64,000 nt of DNA from Apostichopus japonicus (lineage: Eukaryota; Echinodermata; Holothuroidea; Aspidochirotida; Stichopodidae). The stretch is taken from positions 27,557,501 through 27,621,500 of the forward strand of contig NC_092580.1 in assembly GCF_037975245.1 (NCBI RefSeq), written 5' to 3'. The first letter of the stretch is position 1. Every line of letters begins with the position of its first letter. The position numbers were made by a program, and so were the translations under genes. The notes under the pieces are model-generated. The model was not told the DNA's origin, did not search any database, and saw nothing but the letters and a program-made list of their open reading frames with translations. This document shows positions 22,773 to 36,661 of this stretch, piece after piece.

Positions 22773-25700
22773 TTCATTTGCAATGCTCGTTTATTTTCAT
22801 TTCCTTTAATAGAGTCTGTTCAGAAGTATCTCTTTCGAGATCCGGTCTTTAGGATTCACAAATGATTTCGAGTTGGGTTAGCATCGTGATTAACCTCTAG
22901 ACTAAGGCAAAATGTCAACCAAACAGAACTAGAATTGTTCAATACCCTCCATTTTACAAAAATTTGACTCTACGAAATAACATCTCACCCCCGCCTTCCA
23001 GTAACACAAGTAGAAAGAAAGAAAGAAATATGGTTGAGCACTTTTCCTCCCCCATTTTATTTTCACCTTTTAAGCAACTGCATAGGTCGAACTTCGTTTC
23101 AAAGTTTATAAACAACAAACGCGATGGGGAAAAAACTGATACTTCTGCTGCAAACTTCAAAAACAGCAGATGTTGTATAGGAAGGTTATACTTTTGCCAC
23201 AACACCTGCATCAACAAAATCATTCAGTCTGCAGAACCATAATAAAGAGAATAATCTATTTTATTGAATAGTTTAGGAAACAATAAAGAACAATAGTCGG
23301 TATTTTTCAAAGCAATATTTCACCCGACAGTATACTTTCTCTCTTTTGAAAATCAATTCTATTGTTCCCTCTTGTTCCTGAGTGAAATTCCTGAGATGCC
23401 AATTTTACTCTAAAAGCGCCAAATCAAACAATTTGAACTTTTGCCCCAATGTTTTTTCTTCCCCGGTCTATTCTCATGGAGAGTAATATATTCGCGATGT
23501 TTAGAATGGTTGTAAATAAACTACCAGAGAAATATATCACTTTGGGAGGGGAAAAGAGCACATTTTTCACGTAAACAATATCATGGACAACGGTCTTTAT
23601 GTAAGTTGATGATGCTTTCATTGCATGTGGTGATTGCCTGTAGAAGAACACACACTTCATTATGTAGGTGATATATACAGCAAAACACACTATCAACCAA
23701 ATTGTCTAAATAACTTTGTACCAAACGTGCCACAGAATAGGTAGGTCCTTTTTAGGCGAAATGATGTCACAAAGAACATGGAATAGAGAAACATAGTTGG
23801 AATGAAATTCAGAGAAATGTTTTGAAGAGATATTTGCTGGTATGCATATTTGGATTGTGAGGAATTTATTCTTTTGTCTTGTTAAATTTTCTTTAATTTC
23901 AACATATATACAACGCACAGTTACCGAGTTTGAAGTTCGAGGCGATTAAAGTACATTTTATGTTTGTGGGGAATGTCTATGAAGATTAAAGTATTCGGAA
24001 ACGGGGATTCCTGACAAATTATCACGAGTTGATTTTTATTGTGATTATTAAAACGCAAGCGGAACCGAGAACCTGTGTCACTTACATAATTGCCCTCTTA
24101 CAAAGAACACAGTAGAATATGTAAATGACTTTGCTAGAATTACAAGGGAGGGAAGGGAGTCTTAGACCATAGTCAACATTGGGAAGTTTAACCACAGTGC
24201 CCGGTGTCATATGGGGGCATATTTGGCACCGAGGTTATACGTAACGGAAATTACCTGTGGAGTTGGAAACTGGGTAAGGAAGTCTGGAGGAAGTAAGTAG
24301 AAATCTAAGCTTGGGGTGGGGGGGGGGGTGACGAAAAGCTATGCGTGTATGTGTTAGAATATTTGAACTTGTATTTTAATAAGTCCACATGGTTCTTTTT
24401 TTATATATAATAGTTCCTTAGGCAATAAGCACACCATAATTAAAGTTATAACCGGGTACTAATGATTCAATTATTCTAATATGGTCTGAAATTTCGTTTG
24501 CAGGATGACTGGGGACAAACTTGTCCGAGGTTGGCAGCAAAAGCTGAGATGTTTTCTTACAGTTGGTGATGATGATTTATCTAATTATTCCGTGCTTAAG
24601 GGTGACACTGCATGGAGGGAGTGGGGGGGGGGAAGGGTGGAGGAGGGGATGGCCCCATGAGATATTAGTTGTACTACATGCTTAAAGCTCATTTTTGTTA
24701 CTGTTACACTGGTACGTTCCTAGATGCCAGGAGTACTTTCCTTTCAAGTTACTACCAAAACAAGCCGTTTCCCAACCTCTTGCTTGGGTCAAAGTTCACG
24801 CATAAATATATCAGTGAGAAGAAACACCTGTCAAGAGTTGTTTGAATTGAGAATTTTTTGGAAGTGACAATTATTGGTCTTTCTGTGATATTGGGGGAGG
24901 GTACATGCTCAAGAACAGAGCGACGGGAGGAAGGAGAAAGGGGGGGGGGGCAGGGAGGGGCACTTGAGCGCAGACTCTGGAAATGTAACTGCTCTAACGA
25001 AAAACTCGAAAGTTTGTTGTCACTTTTAAATTTTCTTTAGTATGATTGTTCTTAAATTGAATGATGCAGGTTGAGTCCTGCTTGAAAGGAGTTCAATAAG
25101 ATTTTCTTCTGTGAAACTATTAACCGGGTAGTTACCGTACTTCTTAATGAACGTGGCATAATAGTATCGTTTCCAATCTTGCACAAGTTTTGTGTAAACC
25201 GTAAACTGAGTACTGCTATTTTGTTATTGTATGCCTGCATGTTACTGCAATCTTAGCTAATCAAATTTCGGCCTTTTATCGTTTTCTCATGTCTCTAGTT
25301 TGGTGTCACTTCGTCAATGAAATATCCTCTTACAATAAGTTTTATAAACACTGGCATGGCCGTTGATTTTCATTTCAAAGTGTTCATGGGGGTGGTGGGA
25401 GGTGGGAGGGGAGGGAAGGGGAGGGAGGGGCAGTGTTGCTGAGGTAAGAGTCTTTACTTGAGTACTATTCTTGTGGATGGGTATAATCACATGTGAGCAA
25501 AATTCGACCTGCGGGAATGTTTTCCATGACCCACCATGGCAGAAGGCTTTAAAAGCCTATATTAATGTGTATTGAAAAATGTGTAAGTACTGTGGTTATT
25601 TATGTGTAGGTATGCATGTTATGAAATGTAACACTTAAAAAAAAAAAGGGGAAACGTTCTTTGGTGAACCTCTATTAAGGGCTGGAAATTCTCAAATGTC

Positions 25701-28700
25701 TGGAGGGGACGAAATGCATCAATGTACCCCTTCTGAAAATGAAAGGTGAGGCGAAAGTCCACCACCCGCTCCCAAATTGACGTCAATGAAACAAGATGCG
25801 CATGTATATCTTAGTGAAGGTGTGTTGTGGACCCATTTTTCCACTGCCGTCCTATTTATTTTGAGGACAAGTTTATTATTAACACTTTGTGCGGTTTGAC
25901 AATTTCAATTGAATATTTTTCAAGTTTTCTTCTGTGACGACATAAACCATGAGGTTCTCTTAAACCAGAGCGTCAATGCAAAAACCAAAATGATTGCAGT
26001 GAAATTGCGATATGGGCCTAGTGTTCAGCTATTGTCATACGTCGGTTAAGAACGCTATAATCCAGAAATGATATCTTCTATTCTGCATAAATGATGGAAA
26101 TATTGATCATTCGGTCTGAAGCGAATTTTTCCAAACAAATGCAACATTCCGACATTTTAAAAAGAAGGGAATAAAGGGAGAAAAGAAAATGAATCCTGAT
26201 TGAGCCTCAATTGAGAAAAAAATAAAGATTCTAAGACTAACCTATTGATGAAAGCAGAGGTAAATATTATGACATTTACGATAAAACAGCCCCCTTCATG
26301 GATGGAACAAATTTTTTATTCTTTTTCTCCGTGACCCAATCTCCTAGAAAGAGACGAATATCAAGGAGGAATTGATTTATGCGAGGAGGCAAGATCGCAA
26401 AGACCCCTTACAAATGTAACCATTAGAGTAATAGCCAGCTTGTAGCCTTTGCCCTGCTGTAGGGTATTTTTAAATATACCATTTAAAGTGACACAATTTT
26501 TTTTCTCAACTAAGATGGATATTTAGAAGAAACAGAAATAGAACAGAAAGAAAGAAAAATAAATAGAGGAGAAAATAATACGAAGGTGGTTAAAACTAAA
26601 ATCTAAAAAAAAATCAATCTTGTTGGGGTTCACCTTTTTGATATCGTAAAAAAAAAGAGACAAAAAGAAGGAAAAAGGACAAAAAGATACAAACACACGC
26701 ACACACACACACTAACAAAATGGGGGTCGAAACAGGAAGAAAATTGTCTATTATTTATTTGGGGAAAAATAAATAAAACATAACCAGTCCAAATAAATAA
26801 CGATAGTGTCACGTTGGAATGTGGAAACCAAGTTGGATTGTATAATGCGAGATGAAAATTTATTAGAAATTATAAAGATTTCATTGTTTTTACAAACAAA
26901 TGGGGTCCTTTTGATCGTGAAATTATGGCAATCCATCAATTTGACAAGTTTTTTTTTTCTTCTCTCTATTGCCTTGGATGTCATACTTGGGAGTCACGTG
27001 CTTCGAATATGTAAACAATGTAAATGCTATACAGGGTCACGTGACGACAAAACGACGGTGGTTCATGCACCGAATACCAACATGGTATACAATAGCGACA
27101 CATTGTCGGGTTACACATTACGTGTGTATCCATAAATCCTACATACATGGTTCTGTTTGTTATTGACTTAAAAATGTCCTTTTTAACTTACGGTTCTGTT
27201 TTACAAAAAAAGATTTACGCGTTGTGAACTAAAAGATTGTCATAGCATAAATAGTGTGTGAGAAAAAAATTGAGAATTTGATAATACAACGTTAATCCAT
27301 AATTTATATTGGATGTTGAACCCTTCAGGTGAAAAATATGGCAGATACACCACGGGCATATTGAAGGAGTTCAAATGGCAACGCGTATCTTAGTAGCCTG
27401 CATTCATATATACTGCTCCGATGGTATCGAGAGCTATATAATGTAAGTGCAATAGTCTTTTACACACAGTATAGTGTGACCACATCTTTCTACGGAAAGA
27501 AGAGGGCATGCAAATATAAGGGATCGACACTAGAAATGCGATTAATCGGGCAAGTAATGTGAAAAAGAACGAAGAAAAAAAAAAGAAGAAGCAAAAGCTA
27601 AAGAAACAGAAAACGAGAGAGAACAAGAAATAGGAACAGCTAAAGAGAAAAAAAAAGAAAAGGAAAGATAAAACTCATAATTTTAATAATAATATTAATA
27701 CTCACACATAATTAGTTGCGGTACCGAACCCTGCGCAGTGTTGGTATAATGGTATAAACACTCTTGGCAAACTGTAACACCGTCGCGATTAAAAGTGCAC
27801 GTAATGTACAACCCCCCCCCCCCCCCCAGGGTACACAGTCGAAGTGCATGGTTTGTTCTGCGTGTATATATATGCTCACATTGCTTTTTACTATTATATT
27901 TAGTTGGGAATATTTTAACACGCGATTATTAGACACATGTATGTTTTCCTATAGTGTTGATAAACCCATCAGTTGTGCAATCTCAAAACACATATACACA
28001 TATAGCATATACATATACAGCCTATACATATAGCCTGCATATATAGTCTATATATATTGCCTATATATATAGCATATACATGTTTAGCCTATATATATAT
28101 ATGCCATGTAGGATTGTTAGTTATGCTATACATTCACATAGCACGAAGGGCTAACGTTGTGACCAACATACAAAATTGTAATCTCCTTGTTACATATAGG
28201 GTTACTGCACTATTTGCACCATTCGAATAGACTCTCCCAAATAAGCCAGAGAATGTATCTCGGTTTTGGTTCTATAACCCAAAAAAACAAACTACATCCA
28301 GATATGAACTAATCAAAAAAAATGAAGCGCATCAGTGTACGAGTTGAGAAATGATATGATTTGAATGTGACAGATAACTACTATTTCTAGGCATCGAGTT
28401 ATTCTCAAGGGTTAGAAAGAAGGAACTATTTTAAGCCCTAGCTATTTTCATATACCTATAAACGAAATTAATATTCCACGAATTAAAAAAAAAACCCTGT
28501 GTAGTAAAGAAGCTACTGCAATATATAGACATTTTATTTGTTGACACTGTATCCATAGTGACAGGTCTCATGGCGATTGATTCTAAAACTCTAGAATGAT
28601 GTGTAACATTGCGGGTTTCTTCAGTTTCTATTAAAGCTTCCTTGTTCCAGAAGGTGATAGCCAGTAGTTTCCTTGTGACGTAGATTGATGTGCGGACCTC

Positions 28701-29059
28701 TTCAAAAAGGTCAATGCTGATTCGATGTACGTATTATTTTTTTCTGTAACAAGTTTAGGAAATAGCATTAAATGGAATCACTAAGCGTTGTTGTGACGAA
28801 TCGTTTTAATAAAAGAGATAGAAAAGGAAGGAAAAAAAAATACAAAAATTATCCACAACAAAGGAACAAAAAAACGTAGGATAGAAATATATGGATGTGA
28901 ATGTGAGAGACCAATTCAATTTTGATAGCTGCATGGAAAAAAAATGAAAAGTGCAAAAAATGAAAAGAAAAAAAAATCATGTTACGTTTGCAATATCGTG
29001 TAGGAATGCAATATCGCGGAAAATAATGTACTTCATAAATTTATATTGAAACGTTAGAA
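22773..29059. other. 6.3 kb of AT-rich intergenic DNA, no gene seen
   Basis: I find no recognisable gene. Items worth noting are purine-rich and G-rich stretches at 24310-24320, 24624-24652, 24935-24960 and 25388-25431, a poly-C run at 27811-27827, a (CA)n at 26696-26712, and a loose TATA/GCCTATA tandem array at 28000-28110. A 109-codon frame at 26806-27135 has some mixed protein-like composition but no motif I can name. Confidence 0.55.
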
Positions 29060-29064
29060 CGGTA

Positions 29065-29162
29065 CGTATATATATATATATATATACGTACGTATATATA
29101 TATACGTACGTATATATATATACGGTACGTATATATATATACGTATATATATATATATATAT
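29065..29162. repeat. (TA)n with CGTACG interruptions
   Basis: TA runs are broken at intervals by TACGTACGTA and TACGGTACG, each itself palindromic. Confidence 0.92.
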
Positions 29163-29221
29163 TAGAGTAGGTTGGCGTCTATCTTGGCGCAGAGTGCTCT
29201 ATGTCCATTGGACAGAGCGGA

Positions 29222-29393
29222 ATATATGTTGATACTAGATGAGACTAGTGGAACACTAGTAGTTGTAACTCGGAGTTTCACGCTTTGTAGCGATCTTCAG
29301 ATCTTCAGAGAGGTCTGAAGATCGCTACAAAGCGTGAAACTCCGAGTTACAACTACTAGTGTTCCACTAGTCTCATCTAGTATCAACATATAT
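29222..29393. repeat. Long palindrome 2 (80-bp perfect arms, 12-bp loop)
   Basis: Positions 29222-29301 pair exactly with 29314-29393; the loop is 29302-29313. On the plus strand the right arm begins with CTGAAGA (29315-29321), a hairpin CGCT-ACAA-AGCG, and GAAA (29336-29339), the same core order as palindrome 1. (TA)n lies on both sides (29065-29162 and 29388-29414). Just upstream, GCTCTATGTCCATTGGACAGAGC parts at about 29196-29218 form a further small hairpin. Confidence 0.92.
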
Positions 29394-29515
29394 ATATATA
29401 TATTATATATATATTGCATGCCAGAGTGAGGAATGAAAAATATTTTAAATACAGATAAAAAAAATGAACGTTAAAATAGAAATTTCAATTTGTTAATAAT
29501 TTGGATTGTGTAAGT

Positions 29516-29754
29516 TGATTTGATTTGATTTGATTTGATTTGATTTGATTTATTTGATTTTCCACTGGATATATACATGTGGAGGGAAGTCCTCTAAAAA
29601 GCCAATTCAGGCTTAACAAGGTAAAGGACTCCCAGGAAAGAAAGAAAGAAAGAAAGGGAAAACAAAAAACAAACAAAAAGCATATATACATAAATGAAAA
29701 TATAACTAGTGTCTTAATAAAGAATAATTAATAACATACAATATAAACGATGTA
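29516..29754 (-). mobile_element. LINE 3' untranslated region and (AAATC)n tail
   Basis: In minus orientation the DNA after the LINE stop codon runs for ~200 bp to GGGAGTCCTTTACC...GAGGACTTCCCTCC and ends in (AAATC)n (plus strand (TGATT)n at 29516-29551). A short tandem repeat at the 3' end is usual for CR1/L2/RTE-type LINEs, and the junction with the coding remnant at 29755 supports the reading. A (GAAA)n run at 29638-29657 lies within it. Confidence 0.6.
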
Positions 29755-29946
29755 TCAATACTGAGAAATTACTTCTTTTTTTAGTGCTTTTCTAAATGTT
29801 TCTTTAGATGGTTTAGATTTTATAGTAGCAGTTAGATCATTCCATGTCCTCATAGCACGATTCTTTAAACTTAACGTACCAAATGTTGTATTACATAAGT
29901 TGTGGATTTATTCATAAACTGGACGTGGATGCATAGCCGGCGATCT
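29755..29946 (-). pseudogene. LINE reverse-transcriptase ORF, C-terminal remnant
   Basis: Read on the minus strand, codons give NTTFGTLSLKNRAMRTWNDL, then TATIKSKPSKETFRKALKKE, VISQY and a TGA stop (complement of 29755-29757). This is the characteristic end of many non-LTR retrotransposon ORF2 proteins: a basic segment, an aromatic 'W-N-x-L' motif, 'I-K' and a closing F-K/R-x-x-L-K...Y segment. An in-frame TAA at 29908-29910 and loss of a clear frame further upstream show it is decayed. RT and endonuclease domains are not present, so it is a 5'-truncated copy, as most LINE copies are. The clade (CR1, L2 or related) cannot be set from this piece. Confidence 0.65.
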
Positions 29947-30437
29947 CTTGGAAGTAATTGTTTCTTTTGGATACTTTATAATTAGGAAGGAATAATTCCT
30001 CCAGACACAACTTAAGTACAACATAATCAAGGGGTTGTTGTTATTTACATCAATCGCAATAAGACAGTGTTTTGCTGGCAGCCTGAAATACTATAGTAGA
30101 ACAGCTTCTGTGCCTGAGTACCGATATATCGATATGTCTTATATGTTAGATCGTCGTGATTGATTTTGATGTTGTGTTGAAGTGCAATGTTTTGTTTGGT
30201 TGCAAGAGTTAGAGAGAGAGCTAGGTGGAGAGGTAGAGAGAGAAAACATCACATACTGCCTAAAATAGGGGGAGTCTATTGTATATTCCTTTATTCAAAA
30301 TAGAGACATAGGCTTATCGGGACTTGAATTTGTACACTGATTTAAAAAAAAAAAAAAAATTGCATGTGGACTATATGTCCATATTAGGTAAATCTCTTGA
30401 GGGTTTTTTCTCACTCCTTTAACCTCGTCTGGGTTTG
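29947..30437. other. AT-rich intergenic DNA
   Basis: This may include more decayed LINE sequence on the minus strand, but no frame can be followed. A short (GA)n lies at about 30207-30243. Confidence 0.45.
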
Positions 30438-30860
30438 CTGTATATCAGGGTTGTCCAACTTTTTGCAGAGGAGGGCCACATGGAATGGTTATGATGAAGG
30501 AGGGGGCCGCATGAACCCTACGCTCGATATTTTGCGCGAAGCCCAAAGGCAACAAAATGTAAGCACTGCGCGCGGAGCGCAGTGATTTATTTTCCTTCCT
30601 GATAAAACAGATAAATAAAGTCCAGCCGGCTACCACCCCCCCCCTCCCCTCCGCTGAGAGAGTGTCACACAAACTGACCTGTATGCAGTTTTTTTGGGGC
30701 CCAGAAGGTTCGAATGATTGATTATATAGCTTCAAATTGTTATCAATAAATCTGCTCACTAAATTTCACACCGTAGTGCATCTCTGGCGGGCCGGACGCA
30801 ACCCTGCGGCGGGCCGGACTGTGGCCCGCGGGCCGTAGGTTGGACAACCCTGCTGTATAT
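30438..30860. mobile_element. hAT-type MITE with perfect 8-bp target duplication
   Basis: The element spans 30446-30852 (407 bp). Its ends are perfect 14-bp inverted repeats CAGGGTTGTCCAAC / GTTGGACAACCCTG, and the 8-bp flanks CTGTATAT (30438-30445 and 30853-30860) are identical. The CAG...CTG ends with 8-bp duplications define the hAT superfamily. Subterminal GGGCC-rich sequence (GGGCCACA on the left; GGCGGGCCGGAC twice on the right) is also usual for hAT non-autonomous elements. No transposase is encoded; open frames across it are chance. The intact duplication suggests fairly recent insertion. Confidence 0.95.
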
Positions 30861-32294
30861 TATTGTAGCACCGTTAGATGTCCATACGTTCTCCCTATGT
30901 GCTAAATATCCTCTTACTTTTTGGATATTAATTCATCTGGCTATAGGAAGTAAGCCAAAAAGTGGTTACAAATGATACAAATTCTTCCCACGAGCTAGCC
31001 ATTCACACCATACAGTTTATATACAGAAAGCAAAGAAGCGTGCACTGTGTCGTTGAAACATATATGGATACAGAATAAACACCGTAGATTTTTTGTTTGT
31101 TTTATGTCCTTGTAATGTTTATGCATGCATGCCTTAGAGTGATTCCTATACATAGCAGCCTATAAATTATGTTAACCACAAATGCATCTTTAACATACAA
31201 CATATAAAACATTATGTGACGCCTAGAATTATATGTCGTGTCAAATGTATTTATTAACTTTTGCTAGATACTAAAGCAAAACTAAAACAATGTGAATTAC
31301 TTTCCCCAATAATGTTTTGTTCTTTGACCTAAACATTGATAATTGATTACAATATCAAAGCAGCAATACCTACATACATAAATACATACACATAGCTATA
31401 TACATAAAATGGCGACGAACTGTCGCAAAGCCAAAATGACAGTAAAAAAACAAACTATTTTCTATTCTACGAAGTCCACGTTTGTTAAATATTTAATATT
31501 CATATTGAGAGTAATGTCTTTCAAAGATGTATGAACCTGACGGGGCTTGACGTTATGGACTTTCTTTGTCACGATATTATGTAACATTTTGATTAAAAAC
31601 CTGCAATGTTACTGCAGCAGATGACATCACACCTTGCCTTTTCTCTTCCTTTTGTTAACATTATCGAATTGGCAGTAATATTTATTAGGATAAGGAAATA
31701 AGTGGTTAAAATATGTTTGTCAATCGACGAAAGTTTCTTCCAAGATCAGACTATATTTTCCAGAGGGAATTCAAGAAGACAAAAAAAAATGTAATAAAAT
31801 CCATATCGTCGTATTCTGAATTACCCACGGGAGAGGGTATCTCCCTTAAAGGGTTATCAAACACAGCTGACTGAACTGACAGTATATGTGTTGTTGTTAT
31901 ATGTTAAAGTATATGTCAGTTGCAATAGACGTAATATCCGATCATATTTTGGTTTGGCTTGTCGACGTTGTAAAAGAAATATATATAGATTGGTGAATTA
32001 ATACACATATATATTTCCATGTCAGTTTTGTCAAAAGAAATGTTAAACTTGATTCTGTTGAAATTTGTAACATCATTTCTCTCTCTCTCTATCTATATAT
32101 ATATGTCTTTTGCAGAGAAATGGTAAATCTAGATTAGATTTTTTACCGAATTCGGACCCGCCCCATCGTTGTATGTAACGGTCACTCAAATCTACCAGGC
32201 TATGGAAAGATGACCGCTGATGTTTGTTTTTGCATTGAAACTGATAATGTCAAGCACACTATATATATATTTAGTCCGCAATGACGTCACCAAG
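30861..32294. other. AT-rich intergenic DNA, no gene seen
   Basis: Only a (CT)n/(TA)n microsatellite at 32079-32104 stands out. Confidence 0.6.
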
Positions 32295-32981
<687 letters not shown>

Positions 32982-34545
32982 CCGACTTGTTGCAAAGATG
33001 TTACCACGCCACACGCGAGGCCTTATTACAATGAAGATGACATGAAGTACCTTTAAGCAAGTCTGGCGCATCGCAATACCATTGACATCCCATGAGAAAT
33101 CAAGACTGATTGTAGGAAATGTTCCTGTCGATACATTTTAGAAATGAAATTGAACGGAAAGAAAAAGGGATCAAGTTTTGAAATTTGGTTTGCAGAGAAA
33201 AGATTGCATTGAGAATCGATCGCTCCTATAACCAGCAACAACAAAAAATTGATAGGCGCTAATTTAACTTTTTGACGTCATTGGGTTCTCGTACAAAAAT
33301 ATTAAAATAAATAAAGCTGACGGAGACGGCTATAACATCATTTATATCATTTGATTAAACTCTATTGTCAGTCGTTTGTATGAAACGTTTTAGAAATCTA
33401 ATGTGATCTGTTAACCGCCTCTCTCGCAAGAGGCACCTATAAAGGAACCAAAAAATAAATATCATTCTATAGTTGGGACCTTTGGATTGTTAAAGAGAAG
33501 AATCTATATGAATATATATATATAGATATATGCACACAAAAATAAAACACTTTTATTTCTAACCTACAACAGCCGAAACATGTTACAAAGTATACATGTA
33601 GACACAGGCGTGGTTGGTATATACGCTCTATATACGGTAAAATGCAATAATGCAAATGCCCTTCAATTTCATATATATATTTCAAATATATTTCGATAGA
33701 CTTCAATAACTTCCACAGCATTTTCACCTTCATATGGATAACATACACTATATCAATGTCCTTAAAAAAAAGAAAATCCTGCCCGTGTGTGTTGAAAGAA
33801 CACGCGTTAGTCAATGTATCAATAAGTTCGTTCACATTTCTCCTCCCCTATTACAATTCTATTTCAATGTGTACATCTCGACCTCCGTTCAGCTGTTTGA
33901 CTTTCCGGCGAGTTTCTAATCGTAAATGCTTCGTTTTTGCATTTAACCCTTTTAACGGTTTCCTATCAATCGCGCCATACGTCATTCATTCTTGCCAAGC
34001 ATTTCGATCGATAATACTTCACGCTTCCCCCCATACTTCTTACCTCAGTCAACTCGAGTTGTGCTTGTGTGTAGTATCCAAGAATACATAGCGGGTGTGT
34101 ATATAACTAACTGTATCGCGTTCGGTGAAGTAAACTTGGTCGTCACGTGCACATATTCTTATCAAATGGGTATTGTTGTATATAGGAATCTATTCTATAC
34201 CTTTAGCTATCTAATGAAGATGAATGCTTACTTTGAACAGAATGTATAGAAATACAATTTACATCACCTTTTTACGAGCGGAACAATTTCGTATTTATTG
34301 AAAGGCATATGACAGCTCCAACTTGGGGGGGGGGTGGAGGGGGCGGGGGAAGGGGAAGGGTGTGGGAGGGGGAATAGGTTTAGGTTTTTACTTATGTATT
34401 AGCCTTTTTAGCAATATTTATATACCTCAGCTGATCTGATGAAGTTCTGTCGTCTGAATGGTTATATACTAACATGAAAAATGTGAGAAAAGAATCACAA
34501 GCTGGGCAGCTAGCAGTGTCTTTTGAAGGTCTACAACATATCAAA
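32982..34545. other. AT-rich intergenic DNA with a G-rich tract
   Basis: No gene is recognised. The plus strand at 34325-34373 has many G-runs of 3-11 separated by short spacers, a strong G-quadruplex candidate. Confidence 0.55.
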
Positions 34546-34797
<252 letters not shown>

Positions 34798-34858
34798 GGC
34801 TGGAGTCACCATCTAATGCAGTGCCCCGGATGAAACAGAAATCTCTATAGATAAGCAT
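34798..34858 (-). mobile_element. Possible LINE 3' end preceding an (AAT)n tail
   Basis: On the minus strand GGGGCACTGCATTAGATGGTG followed by ACTCCAGCCC runs directly into (AAT)n. LINE 3' ends of this general form, a short conserved block followed by a triplet tail, are common in invertebrates. No coding remnant was recognised upstream on that strand. Confidence 0.3.
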
Positions 34859-35665
34859 AAGACTTTATGCTCTTAAATGTCTTATTTGGCTTGCCAAGAG
34901 TATATGGGAAGGTCATTCACAGGTTACATGTCTGTTGTTGAAGTATTGCGTTACAGGACATCCTTAGGAATTGTAAGGATATCAGTATAAGAAATTTATC
35001 AAACTTAACATTTACTTCTGCTCCATATGAAGCCGATATCATCATCAATTTACTTTTAAAGAAGCATTTTAAAGGAGGAATATATTTTGAAACAATAGCA
35101 ATGAGTAGAGGCATTTACAAGCACTTTTTTCTTAGACTATATGATATATAAAGACTGAAAATTCGACCAAAATTGATCTTTTAATGGAGTATTTTACATC
35201 GCAAAATGTCCTCATCATCAACAATTTTCACGTAACAATTTCTTAGCCTACTGAAAACAGAGATCTATTGTACCGACCCAGACTGAATTTAACCAACCTT
35301 TCCTTAGCACCTGCGTATTCACGACTGGGTTGAAATTCAAAGGTTGTTTCAGGCAACGAAGACGCAAGGCAGATGAAGAAAAGGTAAAACCCCAAATTAA
35401 GGTGAGAGTTAATTTTCGTAAGGTTATTACTCTGTACACAAGACTATATCCCTAGTGACTCGATCTCTTAACACTTTATTTGCAGACGATATTGAATTGC
35501 CTGAAACCATTAACAACTGCTACAAACAAGCTTCGTATAACTCGAGCAGTTCCCATAACAAAAAGTAAAAAAATAATAAGTTGCGTCATTGACACCTGGT
35601 AATACGTCAATTGATATGAGTATAGCTTATGAATATTCATTATTCTTTTAATATAGATGTATTTA
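34859..35665. other. AT-rich intergenic DNA, no gene seen
   Basis: Nothing recognised. Confidence 0.6.
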
Positions 35666-35790
<125 letters not shown>

Positions 35791-35809
35791 GTAGTGGTCC
35801 ATACTGATA

Positions 35810-36086
<277 letters not shown>

Positions 36087-36444
36087 GCAATTCCATGATG
36101 GAGGGGACATGGCCTAAAAATAAGAAGTGTCAGTTTTCAACCTGCTATCAGTCTAATGTTGTAGTATACATATCTAAGTTTGTGGAATAGGTAAGCAATT
36201 TTTCTCGAACACTCAAATTTTGAATACATGGCTCAGATAATCAAGGAGGATGAGAACTCAAAATAATCCTGAAAATGTATCATACATTCTATTCCATCCT
36301 ATATGATACTCATCAGATAGTATCTAGTAGTTTTATTATGTGTTATGATAGATACTCCTGTTGACTGTGTTATGACAGAAAAACATTTCAAAATTTCTTC
36401 ATGACAACTTCAGAACAGACATTTTTCAGACCTCAATCACTGAT

Positions 36445-36459
36445 GTAACGTGAGTAACC
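36445..36459 (+). repeat. Subterminal repeat GTAACGTGAGTAACC, left copy 1
   Basis: Exact copy, 360 bp inside the left end. The unit is itself a direct repeat of GTAAC spaced by GTGA. Possible transposase binding site by position and repetition. Confidence 0.85.
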
Positions 36460-36609
36460 GAAAAAACAACTTTTTCTCTATGTGACATTTCTTTAACAAG
36501 TGGAAATCTGATAACCATAATTTCGTTAGTACTCATAGTCCCAAGTGTGGAAACAAGATCACTAATGAGGAGAGACCCATCATGTGTGAGTGATAGATCA
36601 CTGAAATCT

Positions 36610-36661
36610 GTAACGAGAGTAACCGTGTAACGTGAGTAACCAATGTGTAACGTGAGTAACC
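36610..36661 (+). repeat. Subterminal repeats, left copies 2-4
   Basis: Three copies at 36610-36624 (GTAACGAGAGTAACC, one change), 36627-36641 and 36647-36661, in the same direction, spaced 17 and 20 bp start to start. Confidence 0.88.

Noticed and set aside
26806-27135. 109-codon frame as a host exon
   Set aside because: No recognisable domain, and it includes a poly-T-derived Phe run; insufficient support.
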